This document shows, piece after piece, positions 1 through 8,070 of a stretch of 64,000 nt of DNA (the first letter of the stretch is position 1; the number at the start of each line of letters is the position of its first letter). Position numbers and translations under genes: made by a program. Origin of the DNA: Chimaeribacter arupi (lineage in GTDB: Bacteria > Pseudomonadota > Gammaproteobacteria > Enterobacterales > Enterobacteriaceae); assembly GCF_002858805.1 (NCBI RefSeq), contig NZ_PJZI01000012.1, positions 1 through 64,000 of the forward strand, written 5' to 3'. The notes under the pieces were generated by a model. That model searched no databases and was not told where the DNA came from. It worked only from the letters and a program-made list of their open reading frames with translations.

Positions 1-61
1 GCAGATCAAGCTTTATATTAACGCGGGCCTTGGGGATCTCATTTTGAAACGAACTGGACAC
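1..61 (-). CDS. tssB: Type VI secretion sheath subunit TssB (5' end only)
   Basis: Reading leftward, a GTG start at 61-59 is preceded by AAGGAG (68-73) with 5-nt spacing. The first residues are SSSFQNEIPKARVNIKLDL after the initiator; the gene runs off the window. This N-terminus has the pattern of TssB/VipA/EvpA (ImpB family) proteins, the small contractile-sheath subunit that polymerises with TssC around the Hcp tube in the cytoplasm. TssB is often the first gene of a T6SS operon, which fits the AT-rich non-coding region immediately upstream. Only 20 codons are visible, so the call rests on a short motif. Another protein with a similar N-terminus cannot be excluded. Confidence 0.7.
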   Translation of the reverse strand, partial: MSSSFQNEIPKARVNIKLDL

Positions 62-569
62 GATAACTCCTTTTATATAAGGAAAGAGAAGGCGCAATTA
101 AGAAATAATTCGCCTTGGGAAAAGCATAAAAGGCCGACCACCTACCCGCTTAAAATACCACTTAAATTTATAGGCACAAATAATATCAACTTAAAAGACC
201 CACTTTACACACTTTTGCTATAATTATTTTTTATACAATAGTAAACCCTGGTTACTATAAATTTAACCACCCTCTTATTGCTTCATTTGATTCCATAAAT
301 ATCCTTTAAAATCAAAGATATTTACAGAAAGCGATTTAATAAGATCATGACTTTAACAATATTTAAGATTAACAATTAAACATTAGCCAGCCTACAATCA
401 TAGAATTAAAGTATAAAAATTATGATTTAATCACTCAAATAAATAGTTGCTTTTTCGATCAGGCCAAAATTCAACTTGTTTCACTATTCCATAATAGGAA
501 ATACCTAAGATTCTTATTTAAACAAGATAAGACCCTACGCCTGAGTTTATCTCTATTTCTTCGGGAGCA
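62..569. other. AT-rich region upstream of tssB
   Basis: About 500 nt of very AT-rich DNA with no convincing gene. It presumably carries the leftward promoter of the T6SS operon and possibly binding sites for silencing proteins such as H-NS; I could not pick out a convincing -35/-10 pair or a sigma-54 site. The sharp drop in GC against the coding regions is visible by eye. Confidence 0.5.
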
Positions 570-689
570 ATGTATAAGAAGGTATTAAACTATGCCGAGG
601 CTATGATTCAGCATTTATGGGGTAATATGCAGAGCGCAGGCTACCGGTATACTTTTTCAGCTTCACGTAATGTATCCGTTGAAAAATGA
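570..689 (+). CDS. Possible 39-aa small protein
   Basis: ATG at 570 preceded by GGGAG (563-567), stop TGA at 687-689. The product starts MYKKVLNYAEAMIQHLWG and ends NVSVEK. It is AT-rich with no recognised domain or clear hydrophobic segment. The well-placed ribosome-binding sequence is the only support; it could equally be a chance reading frame or a gene remnant. Confidence 0.22.
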   Translation: MYKKVLNYAEAMIQHLWGNMQSAGYRYTFSASRNVSVEK

Positions 690-827
690 TTCACCGGGCA
701 TGTGCTGTTACAGGCCTGATGACAGCCCGCGATTTCACTGCACTTTGCCTACAAGCTTGCTGATCTGGCTACCATAAAAAATTTTTTTGCCTCACCCGGC
801 AAACCCATAGCGAAATGACAGCAACCA

Positions 828-843
828 CTGTATATTCGTCCAC
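828..843 (+). promoter_or_regulatory. Probable LexA (SOS) box before the DinI-like gene
   Basis: CTGTATATTCGTCCAC has a perfect left half-site (CTGTATAT) and a degenerate right half (CCAC where the consensus has ACAG). It lies 31 nt upstream of the start codon at 874. E. coli dinI is LexA-controlled, and this product belongs to the same family, which makes the site plausible. Confidence 0.5.
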
Positions 844-873
844 CTTGAATTTGCCACCTTATAAGGACGCGCC

Positions 874-1119
874 ATGCGTGTAGAGCTGATTTACGATAAA
901 CGCAATGTGGCCGGGCTGCCGAACGCCCATGCCATGATTACCGCTGAGCTGACCAAACGTGTACACCGTGTGTTCCCGGATGCCGAAATCAAAGTGAAAG
1001 CGATGCAGGCGAATGGCCTGAACAGTGACGCCAACAAACAAGACAAATCGGTGTTGAACCGATTAGTGGAAGAGATGTTTGATGATGCGGATGAATGGCT
1101 GACACACAGCGACTATTAA
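874..1119 (+). CDS. DinI-like family protein (MsgA type)
   Basis: 81 aa, about the usual DinI family length. The product begins MRVELIYDKRNVAGLP, carries ELTKRVHRVFPDAEIKVK in the middle and an acidic C-terminus with EEMFDDADEWL. This matches the DinI/MsgA family, in which an alpha-beta domain with an acidic C-terminal helix is typical; E. coli DinI binds RecA filaments and modulates the SOS response, while Salmonella MsgA is linked to macrophage survival. The N-terminal YDKRNV-GLP pattern is more MsgA-like than DinI-like. RBS AAGGA at 863-867 fixes the start. An SOS-box-like sequence lies just upstream. RecA binding by this particular protein is inference. Confidence 0.85.
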   Translation: MRVELIYDKRNVAGLPNAHAMITAELTKRVHRVFPDAEIKVKAMQANGLNSDANKQDKSVLNRLVEEMFDDADEWLTHSDY

Positions 1120-1274
1120 ACGCGGAAAATGGCTTAAAATGGAAAAAAGTGTGTTTTTTCAGTCGCAACTGTTAAGAATCCGTATGACTGCGTAAATGGG
1201 ATAAAATCCTATAGGCGCTGGTTTTTTTCAGGATTACTTTAGCGGCACCTGACTATCAGGCGCTGGAGTTTATT

Positions 1275-1598
1275 ATGATGAAAAAAGCCGTCACACTGTT
1301 TGCCCTGTTATTGTCCTGCCCGCTGGTTTCCCATGCGGGCGTTGAACTGGGCGTGAATGTCCCTGGGCTGTCACTGCATATTGGTGACCAGGATCGGCGT
1401 GGTTATTACTGGGACGGTGATGACTGGCGTGATCCGCAGTGGTGGCACCACCATCACCGCCATCACGAAGATGGCCGCTGGGTCTGGGTGGAAGAGCCGC
1501 ACGATGACGGCCCGCCGCCCCCGCCGCCGCACTGGCATGATGACTGGCACGACGGCCCCCCGCCGCACTGGCATCATCATGGTCATGATGACTGGTAA
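1275..1598 (+). CDS. DUF2502 family His-rich periplasmic protein (YpeC-like)
   Basis: 107 aa. Signal peptide at about residues 1-21 (MMKK, hydrophobic core, cleavage near SHA/G). The mature N-terminal part contains SLHIGDQDRRGYYWDGDDWRD, the family signature shared with E. coli YpeC (LQIGDRD-GNYWDGG-WRD). After about residue 55 it becomes dominated by His, Asp, Pro and Trp, with runs such as HHHHRHH and PPPPPPHWHDDWHD. Family function is unknown; the His/Asp-rich tail suggests metal binding, which is inference only. GGAG at 1264-1267 supports a start at 1275 or at the adjacent ATG 1278. Confidence 0.8.
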   Translation: MMKKAVTLFALLLSCPLVSHAGVELGVNVPGLSLHIGDQDRRGYYWDGDDWRDPQWWHHHHRHHEDGRWVWVEEPHDDGPPPPPPHWHDDWHDGPPPHWHHHGHDDW

Positions 1599-1815
1599 TA
1601 CTCACCGGCTGCCCTGAGGGCTGCCGGTTAATTTTCGACATCATTAACCCGGTTTTCGCCGTTCCCCCTTCCCTTTCCCCCTGATTCCCGTACGGTTTTC
1701 ACTGTCCTCTTTGCGGCAAAGGCATATCAATAAGAAATTCAGTTTGTTTTTTAATGGGTTTCTGAAAAAATATTGCCCGGTAAATTTCCCAACCTCATTA
1801 AGGGAGTCGTGGCTG

Positions 1816-2029
1816 ATGATTCGGTTATTGATCGTTTTTGTCTGTTTTATTGCCGTGTGCGCCGGCATTATTTCGCTGATGCAAGGGACTAATCCGTGGG
1901 GCTGAACGCGGTAGCGGTACCCCGGTCAAGGGCACGCATTTTTACTGGCTGATGGCCGGTATTCCGGCGGCAATGGCGGTGCTGAATGATGCCATTGCCT
2001 GGTTTATCCGTGGGCGACGGTTTAAGTAA
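1816..2029 (+). pseudogene. Small membrane protein, apparently +1 frameshifted (or two small ORFs)
   Basis: ATG 1816 with RBS AGGGAG (1801-1806) encodes 29 aa, MIRLLIVFVCFIAVCAGI then ISLMQGTNPWG, stopping at 1905: one membrane segment. The +1 frame, open from 1880, continues with good enterobacterial codon use as GTPVKGTHFYWLMAGIPAAM and on to a hydrophobic helix ending WFIRGRRFK, stop at 2027-2029. Its only ATG (1952) lacks an RBS. The simplest reading is one two-helix protein of about 70 residues split by a 1-nt change near 1900, where there is a run of four G. Alternatives are a genuine 29-aa protein with an unrelated downstream frame, programmed frameshifting, or a sequencing error. No family recognised. 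Confidence 0.4.
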
Positions 2030-2134
2030 ATGTTTACCGCCTAAATTAACAGCAAAACCCCTCTCTGCTCCTCCTATTGCCGCCAGGCGGGTGATCAATA
2101 ATGGCACCTCTCTTCCCTGATGCCTGAGGCTGCT

Positions 2135-2236
2135 ATGACCCTGATCCCAACACTGTCTTCTGTCTGGACCTTGCTGCTGAGCGGCTGCGCCCTGTTCTGG
2201 TTTTCGATGGTCATGCTGGCCGTACAACTTTTTTAA
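2135..2236 (+). CDS. Predicted 33-aa single-pass membrane protein
   Basis: ATG 2135 follows TGAGG (2125-2129) at good spacing; stop TAA 2234-2236. The peptide begins MTLIPTLSSVWTLLL and ends FSMVMLAVQLF, almost entirely one transmembrane helix. Small membrane proteins of this length are common in enterobacteria but this one is not recognised. It lies just downstream of the split small membrane gene, so the two may be cotranscribed. Support is RBS, codon choice and hydrophobicity only. Confidence 0.45.
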   Translation: MTLIPTLSSVWTLLLSGCALFWFSMVMLAVQLF

Positions 2237-2394
2237 CCGGGCAGCCCATCGTCCCGATGACCAAAACAGAGGTAATCTGCTGAAAAGTAGTAACTTACCT
2301 TTTTCATCCTCTCACTTTTTGTGACAACTCGCAGATTTGAGACGTTATGCTTCACAGCCACCGGCAGCAGGCTGATACTAGAGTGCCGGCTTGA

Positions 2395-2410
2395 GGTATT
2401 CCTGAATACC
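2395..2410. promoter_or_regulatory. Perfect 7+2+7 inverted repeat, candidate operator
   Basis: GGTATTC-CT-GAATACC is a perfect palindrome 61 nt upstream of the start of the 71-aa gene at 2472. Position and symmetry fit an operator for a dimeric repressor or a short leader hairpin. No known factor can be assigned. Confidence 0.3.
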
Positions 2411-2471
2411 GCAGCCAGGTAGCAATAATGCCGCCGGTTGTATTCAGGCCATCAATGTTCAAGGATGAGAA

Positions 2472-2687
2472 ATGATTAAAACGGTCTATCTGGATAACGT
2501 CGTCTATCAGCTTGAGGCTGATGAGCTGCTGACGGCCTGTGAACAGGGAAGTTACGCCATCTTTGGCGAGGCAGAGGGTTGGTGGGCAGTCAGGATTGAT
2601 GCGCAGGGTGCCTATGCATTATCGCCCGATCCTGCTGACGACCGCGCCGCTGCGCTGGGCATCATTACCCGTCATCTCCATCACTGA
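2472..2687 (+). CDS. Hypothetical 71-aa protein
   Basis: ATG 2472 is preceded by AAGGATGAG (2461-2469), a strong RBS. The product starts MIKTVYLDNVVYQLEADELL, contains GSYAIFGEAEGWWAVRID and ends TRHLHH. It is soluble, acidic and without signal peptide or membrane helix. I do not recognise the family. It precedes a MarA-type regulator by 115 nt on the same strand and could share its transcript. Confidence 0.6.
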   Translation: MIKTVYLDNVVYQLEADELLTACEQGSYAIFGEAEGWWAVRIDAQGAYALSPDPADDRAAALGIITRHLHH

Positions 2688-2802
2688 TTCTCTGTGGCGG
2701 TCCGGAAGCCGGGCCGCTGCATGCCACCCTGCCTCTCCCGCTCCGCTATTTCATCGTTTTTGTGTATACTGCCCTATATCAAATTCAGAAACAGACAAAC
2801 CC

Positions 2803-3189
2803 ATGGCACACGATATTCATATCACAGTTGTCTGCGCCCTGAGCAAGTGGATTGAAAACCACCTTGGCCGCGTCATCCATCTGGAAGAGCTGGCCGACTA
2901 CTCCGGTTACTCCCTGTGGCACATGCAGAAACTGTTCAAAGAATCCACAGGCATTTCGCTGGGTAAGTACATCCGCGAACGCCGTCTGGCGGGCGCGGTA
3001 TACCAGCTCAGTGCCAGCGATACGCCGATTTTCGATATTGCGATGGATTTTGGCTTCGGCTCCCAGTCGCACTTTACCTACATGTTCCGCAAGCGCTTTA
3101 ACATTACCCCGCACGAGTTCCGGCAAAACCCGGACATCACGCTGGACATCGCCCCGCCGCTGCACCTCATCCACCAGAAAACAGCCTGA
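2803..3189 (+). CDS. AraC-family regulator, MarA/SoxS/RamA type
   Basis: 128 aa, consisting essentially only of the AraC-type DNA-binding region with its two helix-turn-helix motifs: the first around residues 27-52 (LEELADYSGYSLWHMQKLF), the second around 75-100 (DIAMDFGFGSQSHFTYMFRK), followed by the typical F-ITPHEFR. MarA, SoxS and RamA have the same length and no ligand domain; they activate stress, efflux and porin-control genes. A longer reading frame begins at 2539 but overlaps the preceding gene and lacks homology; MAHDIHITVV at 2803 matches the family N-terminus. The RBS is weak (ACAGAC), so translation may be low or regulated. Its exact regulon is unknown; nearby micF is a MarA/SoxS/Rob target in E. 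coli. Confidence 0.82.
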   Translation: MAHDIHITVVCALSKWIENHLGRVIHLEELADYSGYSLWHMQKLFKESTGISLGKYIRERRLAGAVYQLSASDTPIFDIAMDFGFGSQSHFTYMFRKRFNITPHEFRQNPDITLDIAPPLHLIHQKTA

Positions 3190-3221
3190 TACCGGCCTGC
3201 CCGGCGCTATGTAATGGCGAT

Positions 3222-3255
3222 AAAAAACGCCCCGGTCATGGAAGCCGGGGCGTTT
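3222..3255. terminator. Bidirectional rho-independent terminator
   Basis: AACGCCCCGG (3226-3235) pairs with CCGGGGCGTT (3245-3254) around a 9-nt loop. It has A-rich flank on the left and T's on the right, so it can end both the rightward regulator gene and the leftward chitinase gene. Confidence 0.8.
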
Positions 3256-3284
3256 GAACAACGTATTACTGAATAGTGCCGGAA

Positions 3285-5510
3285 TTATTTCAGCATATCT
3301 TCAGTGATCATCATTTCCATCAGCACGCCTGGATTCGGTGCGCGGCGCTCAACGATGATTTTATGGTTAGCTTTAAAGCCACCACCGGTAGTGTAAACGG
3401 TGGAGATGTTATTGCCTTTATCTTCGATTTTGCCATATTGGCATTTGCCGTTATCGCAATGGAAAGTATAACGGCCTTTTCTGTCCGGGCCGTCAAGTTT
3501 CACAATATAACCGTTCTGGCCTTTTAATTTATCGGTTTTGAAATCGATAGCAACATTTGGCTTACCGTTACGTTTTTCAATCCGGATTGCGGTGACATCG
3601 TCATTCGCAATGACCGGGTTGGTGTTATTCAACATATTTTCAGTGACGGTCAACGTTTTCAGTACTTTATTGTCAGGATAGGTGCGCTCAACGGTAATGA
3701 CCTTACCCGGTGTTACCTGGTTAGAAACATTAGCGGTGTAGACGTTGGTAATATCACCGTAAGTCTTTTGAGCACTGTAGTAAACACTGCCCTTCGAGCC
3801 GGAAAATACATAGGCACCATCCAGTGCCACCCGGTAGTTATTAGTGGATTTCAGCTGGTCTTTATCAAAGTTAACGTTAATGCGGCGCTTATTATCAAGA
3901 ACATCAACAAAAATAGATTCGACATCATTTTCGCCGGCGACATACTCTTTGACATCTTTCACGATTTTGCCCAGTTCATGATCCGGCGTATCGCCACTCA
4001 GATCCCAGACAATCGCACCGCCGTAGCCTTCTTTGTTAATGAAGTTGACTTTTTTACGGACAGATTCCGCATCGTCATAGGTCAGGAACTCTTTGGTGGC
4101 GGCGTTATACATATACGGCACCTGAGATTCGCTGTCCCAGTAACGGGTAAAGCCACCGTTGGCCAGTTTTTCTTTCAGCACATACCACGGGTTAGTGCCG
4201 GTGAACTGACCAGCGTCATCCCAGGCCCCCTGAGAGGTCGCAGAACCTGCCGCAAGCAAGCCAGGCAGACCTTTGACGATTTCGGTCGGCTCGACATTGC
4301 CCCAGCCGCGGCCATAGTAAGGGATGCCGACCATCAGCTTGTTTTTCGGTACGTGATAGGTTTCCGCGTACTCTTTCAGCGTGGAGGCGACGTTGAGTTT
4401 CTGGTCAGCATCCTGGCTGTTGGCATACAGCGGGGCGTTGTGGCCGGTAATAGAATCAAACGCGCCGTGAATGTCATACGCCATCACGTTCACGCTGTCC
4501 ATTAACGGGGTGGTCACAGCCGGGTTGATAAATTCAATGTTTTTGTGGTTGGTGGTCACTGCCGCAGAGAGCTGATAGTACTTGTCATCTTTCTTGCCCT
4601 GCGCATCCAGCTTGCTGCGCAGGCTCTGCATCAGTTTGGTGAATTGCGCTTTTTCGGCTGCGGTATCCGGGTATTCCCAGTCCACGTCAACCCCGTCGAA
4701 ACCCCATTCCAGCATAAAGGCCACCATACTGTTGGCCAGTTTATCCACGCCCGCATCGGTGGCTGTCGCCGCTTCGAAGACGCCTTCGAAGGAGTTATTC
4801 CAGCCGCCCACCGAAATCATATTGGTGACACCTGCGTCTTCGGTCATCTTATCGAGTTGACGGAGTAATTCAGGCCCTTTATAGGTGTCATGAATGCCGA
4901 CTTCACCATTTTTAACCACGGCAAAGCCATAATTCAGATGGGTAATTTGAGAGAAATCGATTTTTTCCGGGGTAAAGTTTTTATGCGCGTCATACACACC
5001 CCACTCAGGGAAGTAACCGATCACTTTACGTTGTTCAGCGACTTTCGCTTTTTGTTGCTTTTGGAAATCTGTGGCTTGTTTGCCGGTAAAAGGCGTGAAT
5101 TTGAACGTAGCGAGCTTATTCACCGCAATTTTCGTGCCTTTTGCCCAGACTTCATTGCTGCCCGGCAGTTCGCCTGGGTTAGACCACCACTTGTTGCTCC
5201 AGTAGTAGCCGTTGTAACGCACCAGTGTATTCGCCTGGGAATAGGTAGCCGTGGGATCATAATCAACCGCTTTAATCGCCTGATCATCTTTCTTCGCGAC
5301 AACAACGCTCAGAGTGCCGGTAAAATTATTCTGCTTTTCAGAGACATAAGCTGACCAGGTTTTCCCATTATCACGGGAAATCATCTGGCTCTTATCAAGA
5401 CCGGAAATTTTATTGGTGTTGTCATTGGCTGACAGTGCAGCCGCTGACACAGCCAAAGGTGCAGACACAGCCGCCAAAAGAATGGCAGTCGTGATCTTGC
5501 TTAGTTTCAT
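3285..5510 (-). CDS. Secreted GH18 chitinase, copy 1
   Basis: 741 aa. Sec signal peptide about residues 1-23 (MKLSKITTAILLAAVSAPLA). Residues about 85-125 (YNGYYWSNKWWSNPGELPG) resemble a CBM5/12 chitin-binding module. The GH18 barrel spans about 162-540: FPEWGVYD strand, SVGGW, the catalytic DxxDxDxE motif FDGVDVDWEYP with D272, D275, D277 and acid/base E279, then MAYDIHGAFD and the final GAIVWDLSGD strand. The last about 180 residues contain two related modules of roughly 90-95 aa, each ending in TVTENML or MITEDMLK. It should cleave beta-1,4 N-acetylglucosamine links outside the cell. RBS AGGAT precedes the ATG. A close paralogue lies upstream in the same direction with its own terminator, so the two are separate units. 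Confidence 0.9.
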   Translation of the reverse strand: MKLSKITTAILLAAVSAPLAVSAAALSANDNTNKISGLDKSQMISRDNGKTWSAYVSEKQNNFTGTLSVVVAKKDDQAIKAVDYDPTATYSQANTLVRYNGYYWSNKWWSNPGELPGSNEVWAKGTKIAVNKLATFKFTPFTGKQATDFQKQQKAKVAEQRKVIGYFPEWGVYDAHKNFTPEKIDFSQITHLNYGFAVVKNGEVGIHDTYKGPELLRQLDKMTEDAGVTNMISVGGWNNSFEGVFEAATATDAGVDKLANSMVAFMLEWGFDGVDVDWEYPDTAAEKAQFTKLMQSLRSKLDAQGKKDDKYYQLSAAVTTNHKNIEFINPAVTTPLMDSVNVMAYDIHGAFDSITGHNAPLYANSQDADQKLNVASTLKEYAETYHVPKNKLMVGIPYYGRGWGNVEPTEIVKGLPGLLAAGSATSQGAWDDAGQFTGTNPWYVLKEKLANGGFTRYWDSESQVPYMYNAATKEFLTYDDAESVRKKVNFINKEGYGGAIVWDLSGDTPDHELGKIVKDVKEYVAGENDVESIFVDVLDNKRRINVNFDKDQLKSTNNYRVALDGAYVFSGSKGSVYYSAQKTYGDITNVYTANVSNQVTPGKVITVERTYPDNKVLKTLTVTENMLNNTNPVIANDDVTAIRIEKRNGKPNVAIDFKTDKLKGQNGYIVKLDGPDRKGRYTFHCDNGKCQYGKIEDKGNNISTVYTTGGGFKANHKIIVERRAPNPGVLMEMMITEDMLK

Positions 5511-5541
5511 AATTATATCCTTTAAAATAATTTATGTGTTG

Positions 5542-5547
5542 ATCATA
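5542..5547 (-). promoter_or_regulatory. Candidate -10 of chitinase copy 1
   Basis: On the minus strand TATGAT, 31 nt before the start codon. The same hexamer occurs at nearly the same distance before chitinase copy 2, and a TAATTATT block lies 62 nt further upstream here against 63 nt there. No good -35 is visible, which would fit activator dependence. Confidence 0.4.
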
Positions 5548-5743
5548 ACGGTATTTAATTAAAACGAGCGTGGATGATAAATAAATCGGCCAAGACTAAA
5601 AGTAATTATTGCTACACTCTAAATTAAGCATTATTTAAATTAATAATATGTTGTGGGCGCGTAAATGCGGGGTTTTTAATAGTGATTGCAGATGGGAAAA
5701 GGCAGGAATGTTGTTAGCAGGCGGTAAGTCAAGATGAGTACAA

Positions 5744-5777
5744 TAAAAAACGCCCCGACATGTATTGTCGGGGCGTT
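5744..5777 (-). terminator. Terminator of chitinase copy 2
   Basis: A perfect 12-bp stem AACGCCCCGACA (5749-5760) / TGTCGGGGCGTT (5766-5777) with a 5-nt loop. On the minus strand it is followed by a T run (A's at 5745-5750). Confidence 0.88.
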
Positions 5778-5806
5778 GACATGGCACTACCGATATCATT
5801 TAAATA

Positions 5807-8035
5807 TTATTTCAACATATCTTCAGTAATGGTCATTTTCATCAACACACCTGGATTTGGTGCACGACGCTCAATGATCACTTCATTCCCCGCTTTAAGT
5901 AACTTACCACCACCACCATGAATGATGGAAGTATTATCATTTTTATTCTCACGAGAAGCGTAATAGCATTTACCTACATAGCAGGAGAGAACGTAGTTAC
6001 CCTCAAAGTCTTCACCGCTTATTTTTGCGTAGTAGCTATTGTTGCCATCCAGCTTATCGCGTTTGAAATCAACAGCAATACCATTCACCCCATTACGTTT
6101 TTCAATCCGCAGGCCAGTAATATCCTCATTTGCGATCGGGTCACGATTATTTTCCAGCATAGCTTCTGTCACAGTCAGTGTCTTCAGCACTTTCTCATTC
6201 GGGGAGGTTCGTTTAACGGTAACGACTTTCCCAGGTGCCAGATACTTTGACACATCATAGGAATAGGCTGTCGTGACCTCACCGGCATTGTCTTGTTGAG
6301 CATTATAGATTTTACCGTTTGATGTTGAGAAAATAGACTCGCCATCTACCTCTATCTGATAACTGCTCTCTTTTAATTTTTCATTGTCGAAGTTAACGTT
6401 AATACGGCGTTTACTGTCAAAGACATCGATATATACGGCTTCAACATCGCTGTCTTCCACCACATACTCTTTCACATCTTTCACGATTTTACCAAGTTCA
6501 TGATCCGGCGTGTCGCCGCTCAGGTCCCAGATAATCGCGCCGCCATAGCCTTCGTTATTGATGAAATCGACTTTTTCACGCACAGATTGCGGGTCGTCAT
6601 AGGTCAGGAACTCTTTGGTGGCGGCGTTATAGAGATACGGCACGCGTGATTCCCTGTCCCAGTAACGGGTATAGTCGCCGCTGGCCACTTTCTGTTTCAG
6701 CAGATACCACGGGTTGGTGCCGGTGAACTGGCCATCGTCGTCCCAGGCACCGTGGATGGTCGCACTGCCCGGCGCAAACAGCCCCGGCAGCCCCTGAACG
6801 ATTTCGGTCGGCTCAACATCACCCCAGCCGCGGCCATAGAACGGGATCCCCATCAGCAGTTTATTTTTTGGCACCTTATAGGTGTCGGCGTACTCTTTCA
6901 TGGCTGATGATGAATTGAGTTTCAGGTCGGCGTCCTGGCTGTTGGCATACAGCGGGGCGTTGTGGCCGGTGATCGGGTCAAACGCGCCGTGAATGTCATA
7001 CGCCATCACGTTCACGCTGTCCAGCAGCGGCGTCGTCACCTCCGGGTTGATAAACTTAATGTTGTTGTGGTTGGTGGTCACCGCCGCAGAGAGCTGGTAG
7101 TACTTGTCATCTTTCTTGCCCTGCGCGTCCAGCTTGCTGCGCAGGCTTTGAATCAGCTTGGTGAACTGGGTTTTTTCTGTGTCGCTGTCCGGGTATTCCC
7201 AGTCCACGTCAATCCCGTCAAAGCCCCATTCCAGCATAAAGGCCATCATGCTGTTGGCCAGTTTTTCCACGCCCGCATCGGTCGCGGTGGCCTCTTCAAA
7301 TACGCCCTCTTCCGAGTTATTCCAGCCGCCGATAGACGCCATATACGAGACGCCCGCTTCTTCGGTCATCTCATCCAGCTCTGCCAGTAATAACGGGCCT
7401 TGCTCAGTATCATGAATTTCTACCTCGCCGCTTTTCACTATCCCAAAGCCGTAATTCAGGTGGGTCAGCAGAGAGAAATCAATTTTGTCCGGGGTGAAGT
7501 TTTCATGCGCGTCATACACGCCCCATTCCGGGAAATAGCCGGTAACTTTGCGTTGTGCAGCGACGTTGGCTTTTTGCTGATTCTGGAAATCTATCGCTTC
7601 CTGGCCGGTATACGGGGTGAATTTAAAGGTGGCGAGGGTGTTAATCCCGATTTTATCACCTCGTGTCCAGACCGCATTGCTGCCCGGCAATTCGCCTGGG
7701 TTCGCCCACCATTGGTTGGTCCAGTAATAGCCGTTATAACGCACCACGGTACCGGCTTCGGAATAGGCGACGGACGGATCATACTCCACGGAGTTAATCG
7801 CCTGATCGTCCTTCACCGCTACCGTGACCGTCAGCGTACCGGGGAAATTATTCTGGCTCTCATTGGTATAGGCTTTCCACTTATGGCCGTTATCCGTGGA
7901 GATCATCTGGCTGCTGTCGAGGCCGGAAATGGTATTAGTACTGTCGTTGGCGCTGAGGGTGGCTGCTGATGTATATAAAGGAAGGGCAACCGCTGACAGG
8001 ATCAGGGCCGCGGTTATTTTATTTAGTTTCATCAT
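5807..8035 (-). CDS. Secreted GH18 chitinase, copy 2
   Basis: 742 aa, full-length paralogue of the downstream chitinase with the same layout: signal peptide about 1-24, chitin-binding-like module (YNGYYWTNQWWANPGELPG) at about 98-118, GH18 domain with FDGIDVDWEYP (D273, D276, D278, acid/base E280), YGRGW, GAIIWDLSGD, and two C-terminal beta-type modules ending TVTEAMLE and TITEDMLK. Start is ATG 8035 or the next codon 8032; AAGGA lies at suitable spacing. The paralogues differ most in the C-terminal modules and linker regions, while the catalytic core is strongly conserved, suggesting both are active with different substrate targeting (inference). It has its own terminator and its own promoter-like region. 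Confidence 0.9.
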   Translation of the reverse strand: MMKLNKITAALILSAVALPLYTSAATLSANDSTNTISGLDSSQMISTDNGHKWKAYTNESQNNFPGTLTVTVAVKDDQAINSVEYDPSVAYSEAGTVVRYNGYYWTNQWWANPGELPGSNAVWTRGDKIGINTLATFKFTPYTGQEAIDFQNQQKANVAAQRKVTGYFPEWGVYDAHENFTPDKIDFSLLTHLNYGFGIVKSGEVEIHDTEQGPLLLAELDEMTEEAGVSYMASIGGWNNSEEGVFEEATATDAGVEKLANSMMAFMLEWGFDGIDVDWEYPDSDTEKTQFTKLIQSLRSKLDAQGKKDDKYYQLSAAVTTNHNNIKFINPEVTTPLLDSVNVMAYDIHGAFDPITGHNAPLYANSQDADLKLNSSSAMKEYADTYKVPKNKLLMGIPFYGRGWGDVEPTEIVQGLPGLFAPGSATIHGAWDDDGQFTGTNPWYLLKQKVASGDYTRYWDRESRVPYLYNAATKEFLTYDDPQSVREKVDFINNEGYGGAIIWDLSGDTPDHELGKIVKDVKEYVVEDSDVEAVYIDVFDSKRRINVNFDNEKLKESSYQIEVDGESIFSTSNGKIYNAQQDNAGEVTTAYSYDVSKYLAPGKVVTVKRTSPNEKVLKTLTVTEAMLENNRDPIANEDITGLRIEKRNGVNGIAVDFKRDKLDGNNSYYAKISGEDFEGNYVLSCYVGKCYYASRENKNDNTSIIHGGGGKLLKAGNEVIIERRAPNPGVLMKMTITEDMLK

Positions 8036-8064
8036 TACTTTCCTTGTGAAAGATTAAACTCGCG

Positions 8065-8070
8065 ATCATA
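8065..8070 (-). promoter_or_regulatory. Candidate -10 of chitinase copy 2
   Basis: TATGAT on the minus strand, 29 nt before the start codon, in the same place as in copy 1. A TAATTATT block at 8127-8134 matches the one at 5603-5610 in copy 1. Confidence 0.4.

Noticed and set aside
1291-1644. 117-aa minus-strand frame over the DUF2502 gene
   Set aside because: Shadow of the His codon runs; the plus-strand product has a signal peptide, family motif and RBS.
2539-2802. N-terminal extension of the MarA-type regulator
   Set aside because: The extension overlaps the 71-aa gene in another frame and has no family resemblance; MarA-type proteins start where ATG 2803 lies.
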